Of a stretch of 64,000 nucleotides of DNA, positions 35,401 to 46,991 are shown piece by piece (position 1 is the stretch's first letter; each line of letters begins with the position of its first letter). This stretch comes from Hawksworthiomyces lignivorus (Eukaryota > Ascomycota > Sordariomycetes > Ophiostomatales > Ophiostomataceae): the NCBI GenBank assembly GCA_002917075.1, contig NTMA01000092.1:104253-168252 (forward strand), given 5' to 3'. Both the position numbers and the translations under genes were made by a program. The notes beneath the pieces are model-generated. The model made no database searches, was not told the origin of the DNA, and worked only from the letters and a program-made list of their open reading frames with translations.

Positions 35401-36245
35401 TTGTGCAGGTCTTGAGAGCCAGGCTGAAGCAATGCAATGGGAAAGGCGCATGGCGTGGTATGGCGTTTTTCTGTTTTGAGGTGAATTCATTGTTTGCTAC
35501 AGCATGTATTCTTAGACAAGCATCTCAGGGGGTTCTTCTTTAGCAAAAAAATCATGTGTTACATAGTCTGGTCCTGGAGCTCGAGGGCGAGGGCGTGGGC
35601 GTACTACTATTTGCCACTCTGCAAGGCACTGGGGTGAATGGGACCCCAGTAGCAAAACAAACGAAATCGAAAATGAGAGAGAATTCCTACTTTTAACCAC
35701 TGATACTGATGATGAGAAGCAGCTCTCAGCAACATTGAGATTGCATTTGTATAATTGGATTGTGATGGAAGACACCTCCTTTAATTGCTTAAGAGCACTC
35801 AGGTCTCGACTAATATATCGTTCCTCGCAGCCTTCTTGGTAGTGGGAAGGAGCTCCCCGCAGTGGCCAGGCCTTAAGCGCCCAGTTGAGGCGAAGCTATT
35901 ATCGATAAGGCTCTTCTTGGTGGGCGGGTTGCTCTGTCTCTTTCTCTGTAATTTACCCCACTTCTGCGCCAAAAGGTGCAGTTTCTAGGACCTTCTCCAC
36001 TGGTGAAAGTCGGCACAGTTCACTGTCTATCATTAGATATCTCTCCTGACGGCTGCTCTCTTATAAGATCTAGCTTTAGGCAGCTGGCGAGGCAGCAGGA
36101 CACGGAAGCATACCGAAGCAGCCAAATACACTTCCTAGATACATATCAAACTACAGCTCAGAAAGGCATCCTTCGATCGCATCCTCATTGCGGCAAGCAA
36201 AGAGACGACTCTGTGAATAGCACACTGCTCTCTATCACAGCCAAG
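35401..36245. promoter_or_regulatory. MOT1 3' region and CDC37 promoter
   Basis: Tandem arrangement: MOT1 ends and CDC37 begins on the same strand. The right half carries a heat-shock-element-like triplet at 35983-35995. No other gene is supported. Confidence 0.5.
35983..35995 (+). promoter_or_regulatory. Heat-shock-element-like motif upstream of CDC37
   Basis: TTC-TA-GGA-CC-TTC, three units in the 5-base spacing of the Hsf1 site with one base off in the middle unit (GGA for GAA). It lies about 250 bases before the CDC37 ATG. CDC37 is a chaperone partner, so Hsf1 control would make sense; inferred only. Confidence 0.3.
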
Positions 36246-38063
36246 ATGCCTGTCGACTACAGCAAATGGGTGGGTTTGAGCTCTTTGTCCCCTCCCCCCA
36301 TACCAGTAGAAAGAACTGGTCTGCAGTGATCTCCCATGCTTTGCTTGACTGTGCAACCCTCTGTGCAATCTCCCGGGCATTTTCTTGGCTTTTTTTGGTT
36401 CTTCTCTAACACGCTCGTCTGTCTTCTTCCAGGACAACCTCGAGCTCAGCGATGACTCGGACATCGAGGTGCACCCCAACGTCGACAAGCGGTCCTTTAT
36501 CCGCGCCAAGCAGAATCAGATCCACATGGAGCGCCAGCAGCGGCGGCATCAGATCGAGACGCTGAAGTACGAGCGCCAGGTCAACGACGGCCTAGCCCGG
36601 CGCATCGGCGCTCTGCTGGCGGCGCTGCGGGCGCACGCGGACGAGGCGCGGGCGTCGGCGACGGCGGCAGGCCAGGTGGCGTTCCAGGCCGTGATGGAGA
36701 GCGCCCGCGGCCTGAAGCCCGAGGATGACCGGCCGCCCAAGCCGCCGGCGGACGTGCACGCGAACGCGGAGCAGCCCGAGTCGTACACCAAGATGATGGC
36801 GGCGCTGCTGGACCAGGTCAACCAGGCGCTGGCGGATAAGCACCTGGACGACGGCGCGGCGCGCTACGACGCCATGGTGGCCGAGATCGAGGGCCACCAG
36901 AAAAAGGTCGACGAGCTGCAGGCGCAGCTGATCCAGAAGCTGGGCGAGCTGGAGCACGAGGAGGCGCGCAAGATCACCAGCGACAGCATCCACACGGGCT
37001 TTGACAGCTCACACGTGAACAAGGCCAAGGCCGGCGGCGAGGGGAGCAGCGGCAGCGGCGGCGGCGGCGGCGGGAGCAGCGGTGGCAAGGTCGAGCTGCT
37101 CAACCCCAACTACGGATCCAGCAGCAGCAGCAAGCCGCCGGAGGAGGACGACGGTGACAACGACGACCCCACGGAGCCGTCGCCGCTGGCACGGCAGTTC
37201 GCGGCCATCGCGCCGGGCAGCCACCGCGACAGCCGCATGTTCATCTCGGAACACCCGGCGATCCTGACGGAGAAGCAGGAGGAAGGCATCCTAGTGCTCG
37301 CGTTCGACGCCGAGATGGAGGGCGAGCCCGACGTGGCGCGGCGCTGCGTGCACCAGGCCAAGCTGCTCGAGTACTGCCGGTCGCTGGGCCGCGACGGCGT
37401 CGCGCTCTTCTTCAAGCGCATCGAGACCCGGGACCACAAGGCCCACGACCTCTTCTACGGCGACGTCCAGGAGACCTACGCCAAGATCCACACCCGCGTG
37501 CGCGAGATCAAGGCCCAGCAGGCCGCCGGCGCCTCCTCCGAGGGCGTCGAGCAGATCCAGCTCCACGCCGTCGAGCCCGGCACCGTCATCAACATCCGCA
37601 TCCCCCCGCCCCTGCCAGCCGACGGTGGCGTAGACGCCGCCGGCGTCGACCCCGAGGCGCGGCGCGCGCGCGAGATCTTCGAGGGCTTCAAGCCCGAGAT
37701 GCGCAAGGCCCTCGAGTCCGGGAGCCTCGACAAGGTGAACGAGGTGCTCGGCCGCATGAAGGTCGACGAGGCGGAAGCCCTGGTGGGCGAATTTGGCGAG
37801 GTGAGCGACCTTTGAATATCTTCTTCCCGTTTCTTGTCTTCCCCAGCCTGTAGCTGTACTTTTCTCAAGGTATGCCGCATTTTCTCTAACTTTTTTTTCT
37901 CTAGGCCGGTATCCTCAGCCTGGAGGAGGAGATCATCGATGCGACTACGGAGGAAGGCCGGGCACAGCTGAAAGAACTGGGACGAGAAGACTACACTGAC
38001 GAAGACGGCGTGGAGAAAGCAAAAGAAACGGAGCCTAAGGAGGAGTACGGGGATCCTGAATGA
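36246..38063 (+). CDS. CDC37: Hsp90 co-chaperone Cdc37
   Basis: Cdc37 delivers protein kinases to Hsp90 (family knowledge). Exons 36246-36269, 36433-37800 and 37905-38063 give 516 residues. The 8-codon first exon encodes MPVDYSKW and joins DNLELSDDSDIEVHPNVD, which contains the conserved CK2-phosphorylated Ser in the LSDDSD context and the kinase-binding N-domain start. A coiled N-terminal region follows (RQQRRHQIETLKYE). The Hsp90-binding middle domain is seen in the helical ARRCVHQAKLLEYCRSLGRDGVALFFKR stretch (about residues 325-355) and the C-terminal domain in FEGFKPEMRKALESG. A Gly/Ser run at about 37035-37085 separates domains. The last exon is acidic and ends in EEYGDPE. All introns are GT-AG. 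The gene has high third-position GC compared with its flanks. Confidence 0.95.
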
Positions 38064-38247
38064 TCAAAGAAGAGGGCGGTGGAGGATGTGTATTCTCTAT
38101 ATAGGCAGATGCTGCATGTGATGATTTTTGGTATGGTTCATATTATATACACGAAAAGTCTTTTCCCTGTCCTTTCCAGAAATTTCCAGTTGCTCCGTTT
38201 CCCTCGTTGGAACTCGTATGGTATTATCCCCTCGTGGTCTCGTTGGG

Positions 38248-39185
38248 TCATGCTCTTGTCCGTTTTTCAAAACACACCGTGCACACTGTCTGGCCCTGCA
38301 CGCCGCCGAACTGGAAGCTCGGGTACGCCACCCGGCCGACCTTTTCCAGCCACGCGTTTCCACCTTCTCCCTCCTCTTCTCCCACCATCCACGCGCACAG
38401 CTCCGTCTCCGTCCAGTTGCAGCTGGTGATGAGAAACCGCCCGCCCGGCCGCAGCAGGCTCAGCACCTGGGCGCGGTAGCGGGCCTCGACGCCGGGGTTG
38501 CCGTTGCCGCTGTTGCTGTTTCCGAGGCTGATCGCGTCAAAAGTACCCTTATCCAAGACCAGGTCCCAGCCGGAGGCGCCACCCGCCCCGCCGCCCGAGA
38601 CGAGGGCGTCGGACGATCCCTGCAGCACGTCCCAGATCGTAAACTCGATCGGCGGCGGCTGTGCGGCTGCGTCTGTCTCCTCCTCCTCGTCCGCGTCCTG
38701 CTTCATTATGGACTCGGCCAGCGATATGCTGGCCTCGCTGTAGTCGACGCCGAGCAGCCTGATCGGTGGCCTGTCATCACCGCTCTCCTCCTCTTCTTCC
38801 TCCGCATACAGCTCCTCGCGCACGGCACGCAGCAGCGACCCGTTGCCGCAGCCGAGGTCCAGAACGGTACGCGGGCACGGCTCGCCTTCGTCAACCAGCC
38901 CGGCCAGATACTGGACCATCTTAGCTTCGGCGTCAGAGTCATCGAACCAGACGGTGCCCGTGTCCTCTGGGTTGCTGGCATGGTTGGCAAGCTCAGTGAC
39001 ATAGAGGTTGTCCCAGCTTTTTTTTCAAAAAGAGAGGAGAATGGAATGTCAGCTTTTTATTATAAAGACACGGGGGGATTTAAGATGAAGCCGAGACAGA
39101 TATAGAAAAAGCGCAGTACTAACTATTCTTTCGTCCCAAGCTCGGACGGAGCAAGGTGGGCGGGCCTCTCTGGCGGCAGCGACAT
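38248..39185 (-). CDS. EFM4: Protein-lysine methyltransferase, EFM4-like
   Basis: EFM4 (See1) methylates a lysine of translation elongation factor eEF1A (family knowledge). Exons 39185-39124 and 39016-38248 give 276 residues; the 107-base intron has a GTTAGT donor and rebuilds LGTKEYWDNLYVTELANH, the family's N-terminal signature. SAM-binding motif I is VLDLGCGNGSLL at about residues 75-86; further family marks are GTVWFDDSDAE, LLGVDYSE and LDKGTFDAISLG. Acidic inserts (EEEEEESGDD and DADEEEETDA) and a Gly/Ala loop enlarge it slightly. Stop lies 184 bases from the CDC37 stop, with the two genes converging. eEF1A as substrate is by family analogy. Confidence 0.88.
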
Positions 39186-40005
39186 GCTGAAACGGAATCA
39201 GGAAAAGAGCAAGACAGGCAAGCTTAGGCGCAACAAAAAGGCGACTTCTTCACTTCCAGGACTCTTGACACAGAGTATATCTAGACTAGATTTGGTGATA
39301 GTGATGATGGTGGGGCTTCCAAGAGAAGCTTGAAAATGACGGCAGAATTGATAGCAATCCACGACAAGGCGGTGAAGCGGTGTGAGAGAGGCTATCAGGA
39401 CTCGCTAGGGAGTGGCCAACCTCATATTGCGTGAGAATACCTTGCTGAAGTGTGTGCTTCCGTTCGTTTATTAAATTAAGAGTAGTTCAGTCAGTCTATT
39501 TTAGAAATGGGTAAAAGTCATTCCCTTGTGGGACACGAACACATCGTGTCTGGTATCTCCGTTTGTTTGGCATCGTCGCATCTCTATTCCTTTTTATTTT
39601 GTTTCATTCCGCGCTCGTGGGAGGAAAGCAGGGTAAATTAACAGAGAAGAGAAAAAAGAAGAGAAAAAAGCTTGGAAAAGGAGATAGAGGCACCAAAAGG
39701 ATGAGATAAAAGAAACAAATCCGAAAATACAGAAAATATAAGAATCAATAAATAGTGCCCTACCGGACCCTCCCTGGATTACGGTCTCCAACTAACTCGG
39801 TAGATTTGAGCACTAGTGTATTCCTTGTCGTTCAATTCATGTTATGACAAACACTGCTATAAAATCCTTCCCTAGATTGTTTTGAGATATCGGGTGTAGA
39901 TGCTTTTAGATTTTGCCTATAGAATATGAAATGAAAAAAAAAAAAAAAAAAAAAGACTGGTATCATTGACCTCAAACCTGCTCCATCTTGATTCGGTGCT
40001 GCTGT
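39186..40005. other. Intergenic region between EFM4-like and poly-Q genes
   Basis: Contains the EFM4 promoter and the 3' end of the poly-Q gene. A run of 21 A lies at 39934-39954. No coding signal recognised. Confidence 0.5.
39934..39954 (+). repeat. Poly-A tract
   Basis: Twenty-one consecutive A on the plus strand, just beyond the stop of the poly-Q gene (poly-T in that gene's direction). Confidence 0.85.
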
Positions 40006-43000
40006 TTACAACGTCCAGACCGGTGCTTTGGACAAGACTTGGCGACCGCGAACCTCGACGGCCACAAAGCCAGCAAAGCGCACCTTAGGTATATCGTTGG
40101 ATGGATGTGCTATCGAATGAGTTAGCGATGCCAGGGGTTTTACTCCTACTTGTTACGAGAAGATTAAGAATAACGGGAGGAATAAGCACTTACCACTACG
40201 GCTCCGGCCGCCCTGCTCATCATCTTTGCCGCCTCCCATGCTGTCAGGGTCTTCTTCGTCTTCTTCCTGTGCAACGTCATCATTGCCTAGTTGTTTATTC
40301 AACGAGGGAAGGCCAGCCTTTTCAACCTCCATGAGATGCGGGGCAATATTTTCCAGAGGCAGCGGAAAAGTAATAGCCACGTCGCGGCTCTCCATGGGCA
40401 GATTGAAAGCGATACCGACCGCCAACTCAACAATCATGCTTGCGCTGCCGTCTACGCCCGGCGGCGGTGGGTCAGTCAGATGGCGGTGTAGATACGAGGT
40501 CAGGTTGTCTGACGCTTGTTGAGTGAACTCGGTACGGTTCTCAGCACTCTCCGGGCTGGTCAGTAGGTCCTGCAAGCCCTCTAGCGTTGCCATGCGCCAG
40601 CTCACGATCTTGTAAGTGAGAGCGTCGTACTCTTCCTGGCTGCTCATCCTGTGCGATAGGCGGCGGATGTTCTGCTCGATCTCTTTGAGCTGACTGCTGA
40701 GCTCCGGGTCTAGGCCCGGGTGAAAACAGCGGTAGAAGATGCTCTCCACGATCCAGCGGCTGATGACGGCACGTCCGACCGCAGTCATCTCCTGCTTGCC
40801 CGTCTTCAGAGCATCTGGGCTCGCATAGGGCTCAATCCAACTCGGAAGAGCGACCCAGTCTTTCCGGATGTTGAATGACAGGTTGTTGATCGCTCCATTT
40901 AGCCGGTTGAAACGCGTAGAATATTCATTGTCGTCAAGGGCAGTGCGCGACTGAGACATGCGCTGGTTGGCAAGAGCATTCTGCAGATGTTCAATCTGGA
41001 TATTCAACTGGTCGATTTGACTCTTGCCCTCGAAATAGAGGCGCTTGACATTTTTGTATTTCAGCGCTGGTGAGAATGTTAGCAGAGATGGGCACAGGTG
41101 ATACAAGGAGAGAAGAGAACGAAAGGCGTACCTAGATCCTTCAGCGCCTTCTCAGAATCTTGAACCGGAGCATCACGGTCTCCAGAGGCAGGAGGCTGGG
41201 GGCTGTTGCGGCCCTCGGCGATGACAGCCTCATATTGACGCTGATCAGCAGGCCGGTAGCCGGCGTTTGGAACCCCGGCACCACTGCCAGAATTTACCGG
41301 CGGTGGAGGCAGAGGACTCAGCGTCCCGGGAGGAGGAGGCGCTGCTGCCGACTGGCCGTGACGATACGACGGTGGAGGGCCAGGCGGAGGCTGGCTGCCG
41401 CTCCTCTCACCAACGTCTTGAGACCGACGACCAGACGGCGGTGGCCCAGGCGGTGGCGGCATTGTTTGTTGATTTTGGTGGTCTTGCTGGTCCGAAGTCG
41501 ATGTCTGCGGTGACAGGCCCTGTTGAGATGCCTGGCCGGGCCGAAGCTGTGGTGGAGGCTGCTGCTGCAGGGGCTGTGGAGGCGGTGGGGGCGGGGTTGG
41601 TGCGAGATCTTGTAGGCCCGTCTGCTGACCCTGCTGACTCTGCTGAAGCGGATGTGATTGTTGCGGTGAGTACGTTATGCCAGATGAGGATGACGTCTGA
41701 GTAGTAATCTGATCAGCGTCAGCGACAGGCGACTCGTGTGACAGCTGTGAGATAGTCTCTGGGTTTGGCTGCTGCTGCTGGAGATGAGCGGCCTGCTGCT
41801 GCTGGAGATTGGCGGTGCTCAAGTGGCCAATGAAGGCACGGTGGGGGCTATTGGCGGAAACGCCTTGCGGCTGCTGCTGCTGCTGCTGGAAGGGCAGAGC
41901 GGGGTACTGCTGCTGCTGCTGCTGGGACGGGTCAAAACGACCCTGAGCGTATCCAATGTTTTCGCTAGGTCCGCCAGCGCTGTGCTGCTGTTGCTGCTGC
42001 TGTGCAATCAGATGTTCCGGAGACGAAGGGCTGGACAAATGCTGAATATAGCCTCCCTGGGGAAGATGGCCGCTACCACGCCGGCCAATATCTTCCGGAC
42101 CGTATGGCGACGTATCTTGCTGCTCGAGCTCTCCGGTATGAACACGTCGGATTGAAGGTGGAAGCTGCTGGTCGTTGCTGATGCCAACTTCGGAATAAAC
42201 TCCCCCTCCAGCACCTCCAGTAAATTCGCCGATTCCCTGAAGTGGCGATGGTTGGGTATTTCCCACAAATTGTTGCTGCTGCTGCTGCTGCTGCTGGAGC
42301 GGCCAATCCTGTGGAGGTGGGTCTAGGATGGAGACCTGCGACGGGCCGGTTCTCAATGGAGGCGGCTGCTGTTGGCTCAATCGCTTGGAAGGCCTGCGAG
42401 CAAGACCACCCGTGTTATTATGAATATTTTGCGAGGCAGGCGGCGGCCCGGGCGGTGGCGGCGGCTGCTGCTGCTGCTGCTGTTGCTGATGTGATCGAGA
42501 ATTCGAATCAGATCCAGAGTTGCGACTAGAGCCGCCTCCAAGAAAGGTTTTAAATAGACTGCGAGTGGTCCGACGAGTTTCGTGACTGGACGGCGGTGCA
42601 CCGGATTGTCTTTGCTGCTGTTGCTGCTGTTGGTACGCTTCTTTCGGAGGCAGAGGTCCAGCCTGGCCGATAAGTGATGAAGGATGATTCAGCGTGCTGC
42701 TGAGATCGTCTACAGAAGCGGCCCCAAGAGACGAGGATGAATAGTGCTGGTGTGTCTGTAAAGGCGCCGCCTGTGTGGGATAACGCTGAGACTGCGAGCG
42801 TGACACCTGCTCTAAGTACTCCAAACTCGACGGCTTCGTGGGAAGCGGAGCGACAGGCTGCCGGGAATCAAAGATGGGAGGTCCCGAAGCGCCTGGAGAA
42901 GCCTTCGTGCTGGTGTTCTTACTCAGACCGCTGCCGCCAGAGACAAGCGCGGGAGGATACTGCTGCTGCTGCTGCTGTTGCTGTTGCTGAATTTGCTGTT

Positions 43001-43432
43001 GCAGGCGCGGCTGTTGCTGTGGCGGAAATTGCTGCGACTGCTGATCTAACGGCAGCGTCTGCTGACGAGGAAGCGGTTTTTGAAGGGGGTCGAATGAGGA
43101 CGAGTCTGTGTTTGAAAAGGATGAGGCTAGAGAAGCGATGTTAGCAATAGCAAAACAGGCGAGCGGCTGAGGCTAAGACCAGCGGGGGAGATGCGAGGCA
43201 GTCAGGGTGGGGGAAAGGGATAGAGACCTGAAGCAGAGGCAGAAGTTTGGCCAGGACCACCACCACCAGCGCCAGCCGTCGGGTCAACAAACGGCAGCTG
43301 TTGCTGTTGCAGGGGGAGAGGAGGAGGAGATTGCTGCTGCTGCTGTTGCTTTTGCTGTTGTTGTTGAAGCTGCAGCTGTTGTTGATGTTGTTGAGATCGG
43401 CTGCTTTGTCTGCCAGATAGAAAGGAAGGCAT
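40006..43432 (-). CDS. Large poly-Gln protein with conserved C-terminal helical domain, function unknown
   Basis: Exons 43432-43228, 43126-41132, 41066-40194 and 40109-40006 give 1058 residues. Introns 2 and 3 have good donors (GTACGC, GTAAGT) and CTAAC branch points; intron 1 has a poor GTCTCT donor, so its edge is less sure. Residues 1-690 are low complexity: many runs of Gln encoded by CAG triplets, mixed with Pro-rich PPPPGPPP segments. Residues about 730-1000 are ordered: a coiled-coil-like start (KNVKRLYFEGKSQIDQLN), then a helical region with DWVALPSWIEPYASPDALK and ISRWIVESIFYRCFHPGLD. An acidic linker (QEEDEEDPDS) leads to a short conserved-looking end (KVRFAGFVAVEVRGRQVL). I do not recognise the domain. 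Composition suggests a scaffold, transcriptional or cytoskeletal role, but nothing proves it. Confidence 0.8.
41760..43000 (-). repeat. Dispersed CAG (CTG) triplet runs encoding poly-Gln
   Basis: At least eight separate runs of CTG on the plus strand, for example 42274-42297 and 42959-42981, read as glutamine on the minus strand. Runs of five to eight units are interspersed with CAA, and are expected to differ in length between strains. Confidence 0.85.
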
Positions 43433-43822
43433 TATTATGTAGAGCGCTCTTCAGCTTGTAATCCGGGAGCGGAATAAGAAAGGAAGGGAGGGGTGTGGCT
43501 GTTTGAGAGGGGAGGGGTGAGATATAGGCGAGAAGAGAAACAGCTGGGATATGAGGATAATGACGGGGTGGGCGCTTAGGGCTTTGACCGTCCCCAGGAG
43601 GAGAGTAGAGGGAGAGGTTAAAGGAGAAGGACAGAAAAAGGAACCAGAAAGACGGGAAGAAGGGAGACGAGGAGATACGGGAGTGACTGAGGAAGAGAAG
43701 AACAATGGCTCAACTTCGACTCTCGCGGGGCTAAGTAAGGAGTGGGGGGGGGGAGAATGGCGAGGTACAGAGAGGCAACCCCAGGGGGTCAAGGGGCGGA
43801 CGAGATGGTAGACGCAGACGCG

Positions 43823-43858
<36 letters not shown>

Positions 43859-46800
43859 AAAGACAATAGAACGGTACGGTTGAAGAAAGTGGCGTCGCGG
43901 ATAGAGAGAGGTGAGAAATGAGGATGAGAAGATCGGGCTGGGGTGGTTGGCTAGGCGGACAGAGCTGAATCGTGGAATGCGAGCTACTTCGTACTTTCGC
44001 CGAATTGAGCCAAGAAAGTTAGAATGCCAGATAGCCAGAAAGCTAGAAAGCCCCGAGGCAGAAGAAGCTCAGAAGCCAGACAAGAGCCAAGCAGGGGTGG
44101 GGTGGATGATGGGAATTGAAGAGAAACGAATGTGTGCAATGTGTCAAGGTCGCGTCGATGGCCAGAAAATGGAGAGCAAACTGGAGAAGAGAGGAGCAAA
44201 GGCAGTGAGCGAGAGCAACCGCAAATTATCGACAGGCGGCTGAAGGAAGAGAGGGGAACAGGGCTGTGTCTGCCGGGGTTGTCGTGTTCGTCGCGTCAAG
44301 CTGCAGTCAAGCCGTAGTCCTCCCGTAGGTCTGTCTCTCTCCGTCTGGTTTCGGCCAGCAGTCCGGTTGCGCGGGCCAGGGAGATTTGTTTATTTCTCGT
44401 CTTGCTCTGTTCTCCTGCTGGACGAAACATGCAGAGAGGAGGAGGGACGTGGGTTTCACAGAGGACCAGAGCCAGCAAGTTACTTTGTGTGTACCTTTCG
44501 GAGACTCTCGACAGGATTGGCCATCTACGGACTATTGAGGTTTGTGAGGCCTTTATTTTTGCCCGTTTTCCCTTTTCCATCTGCTCCTTTTTGCTACATA
44601 CGAGTCTTCCTTCCAGGTCCCCCCCGCCAGAGGGGCTGTGCTGCTGATGGCTGCTGCCGGTCTGATCTGCTCTGAACGTTTGTTTGGTGCATGCTGATGG
44701 TTCCTGCCAATAGTGGAGACCAGCTACTTCCTGGTGCGGCTGCAGTGGGCGCGCTGGCAGGGGCTCTCCCCGCCAATCAGGTAAGCGCCGTGCCAAGTAG
44801 TTCTCGTAAGTCGTCGGATATATGCAAAAAGCGTGCGAGCTATAGAGGAAAGGCAAAGCCCGTAACGCAGTATGCGTTATGTACGACTACATGTATGACT
44901 TACGCGGTTTATTAGTCGCAATGTGCCATCTGCAGGATACGGCACGTCGTAACGTATATATGTATGTATGTATGTATGTAGATGCAACGGGAGTGCGGCG
45001 CTGTTCACTGCGACCAGAGTGGAAAACTGAAAACAAGGAAAGGCGTGCACGAAGACGGCCTGGCACTATTCGCACAAGTCGCAGCGTCAAGGTCTCTTTC
45101 CACTTCATATCGTTTTCCCCAAGGCATGCGTTTGTGTTGATTAGTCGGAGAGAAGCAATTACCTGTCATAAAGCCGTTGAGCTGAATGGTAGCCCCGCAG
45201 ACCATTTAGTACACAGGTGCGGTAGGAGTGGTATTACTCGGTCTCCAAACGAAAACACAAGGCATACGTGTTACGGAGCAAATGCTCAGCCCAGCCAGGC
45301 TAGTATTGCGTCCGCGTTGGAGGGACTGAGTGCACGAGTCTCACGACCAACATAGGACAGGTCGTGCGTGCTCTCGTATCTGTTTCCCTTTTGTTGTCCA
45401 GAGCATGTTTGCACAGACCAAACAGGAAAGCCTTGCTCTAATCCCCTTTCTGGCCGCCCAACCCGGAAAGGCATCCAGTGTCATCAAAACATCGGACGAC
45501 AAAATAGACCGGCGACTAATCCTTCCACACACGCATCGCGCCACATAACATCTGGCCTTTTCTTGCGATGGGTAGCGTGTGGGATTTCGTATGAATCCAT
45601 ACAGTCAGTTCTGTCGAGCACACTTGGAAGACTAAGAGGCAAAAAAATGGTCTGAAATGCAATCACTTTCATCTCTCCGCCTCGTTCCGTCTTACGCATG
45701 TTGGCGATCGTCTCCTAAAAGAACCAAGTGCTTCGCGCCGTGTTGCATTGCGGATGACAATTCAGATGTATACGTACGAGCACAATGCCAATTCTTGGCT
45801 AGCTTGCGCTGGCTGGCTCTGAAAATGAAAAACAAACTTGTTAACAATTCTGCAGGAGGACTAGACCCAAGTTTCGCTCTTTCTTTGTCATTCTCCCCTC
45901 TTTATCCCGTTTCCTTTTTGCTCGTGTTAATCAGTGTAGTCTAGATCTTGCCTTATCTCGCTGGTTCCTCGCTTTCTTTGCCACAGCCGCCTCTAATAAT
46001 AGCAGCAACCTGCAAGGAAAGCGAAGTTGTGGAGATATTGGCCAGTTGCAGCTGCAGCTGCGACAATATTTTTTTCTTCCCCCGAAGCTTCTGCAGCTGC
46101 CGACGCCACCACCGGCTTCTCTTCTGTCACTCTTTCGGTTGCCTTGCCGTTCGAGCCGCCCAAAACAGGAAAATGCGCTTTCCAGGAAACCCACAGCAGT
46201 TAACAACCAGCCGACAAAAGCACCCGACTGTCCAAGAGATCTAGGCTCTAGAATCTAAACCGAACCATCTTCAAATTCCCCTTCAACAGCCCTTTTTGTT
46301 GAATAAACAAGCTACTGCATAGCCTTGGCGGGCTAAGCCCGCCGTTTCCTACCTCGTGTCCTTCCAACTATCCTTCCAACTGCATCAGCTCGCCAAGACG
46401 TGAGATCTTGGGCCACTTTCTTCTTTCTTGCGGTCGTTCAATTCGCACACATCTCTTTGCAGGCTCTCAGCTTCTTCGTCTTCTTTTTTTCTCCCTGACC
46501 GATGCGGCAAAAGCGAGAATCAGCTTCGGGCTTCCATGCAGGAGAAGCTACTATTGCTTTTTCTCGTATTCGATAATTTGATCTCAGCCAAAGTCTCACA
46601 TTACAACGGGTGGTGCTATCTCTTGTCAAGTGATGAGTTGACGTTACGCCGTGGCCAAGTCACCGCAATTGCGCCGGTTGCGCCTCAAGCCAAGTTCTGC
46701 ATATCTGGGCTAGACTCGCATTAACGGTGGTCCACTCCTCAAGTGCCCGTTTTTGCTGCTTGCCGTCTTACTTTTGTCTCGCAAAGGGAAGCAAAGACTA

Positions 46801-46877
46801 ATGTGGTCCGGCGTGAACCGGGGAATCGGACAGAGAAAGAAAACCCCGTCCGGCGGACCTGACGTCCATCAGTAAGG
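43433..46877. other. 3.4 kb upstream of the poly-Q gene, no gene recognised
   Basis: On the minus strand the first 800 bases are CT-rich, a typical fungal leader of the poly-Q gene, and include a GA microsatellite. A GTAT repeat lies at 44956-44979. Short open frames on both strands to about 186 codons lack motifs and have no splice logic. The right end leads into a tRNA gene. Confidence 0.45.
43825..43855 (+). repeat. GA microsatellite
   Basis: About fifteen GA units in the probable leader or promoter of the poly-Q gene, read as CT on its coding strand. Confidence 0.9.
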
Positions 46878-46976
46878 GGTTCCGTGGTGCAGTTGGTTAG
46901 CGCATCGTACTAATATTTGAGTCCATTGGAAGCGAATTAAATGCGAAAGTCGAGGGTTCGAGCCCCTCCGGGACCA
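46878..46976 (+). tRNA. tRNA-Ile(AAU) with a 25-base intron
   Basis: The cloverleaf closes fully: acceptor GGTTCCG pairs with CGGGACC (one T-G), D arm in TGGTGCAGTTGGTTAGCGCA, anticodon stem TCGTA with TGCGA, T arm GAGGG/CCCTC around TTCGAGC, discriminator A at 46976. Anticodon AAT is at 46912-46914, decoding AUU and AUC after A34-to-inosine editing. A 25-base intron (46916-46940) sits one base after the anticodon, between positions 37 and 38, the canonical place for nuclear tRNA introns. The internal A box (TGGTGCAGTTGG) and B box (GGTTCGAGCCC) are intact, and a T5 Pol III terminator follows at 46987-46991. Confidence 0.93.
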
Positions 46977-46986
46977 GTGCCTCTTC

Positions 46987-46991
46987 TTTTT
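46987..46991 (+). terminator. RNA polymerase III terminator of tRNA-Ile
   Basis: Run of five T eleven bases after the tRNA 3' end, the usual Pol III stop signal. Confidence 0.7.

Noticed and set aside
39764..39780. 15-base match (CCCTACCGGACCCT with one flanking G) shared with 63963-63978
   Set aside because: About two exact 15-base repeats are expected by chance in 64 kb; no flanking similarity.
44296..44856. 186-codon minus-strand open frame
   Set aside because: No motif and no conserved-looking segment; lies in the upstream spacer of the poly-Q gene.
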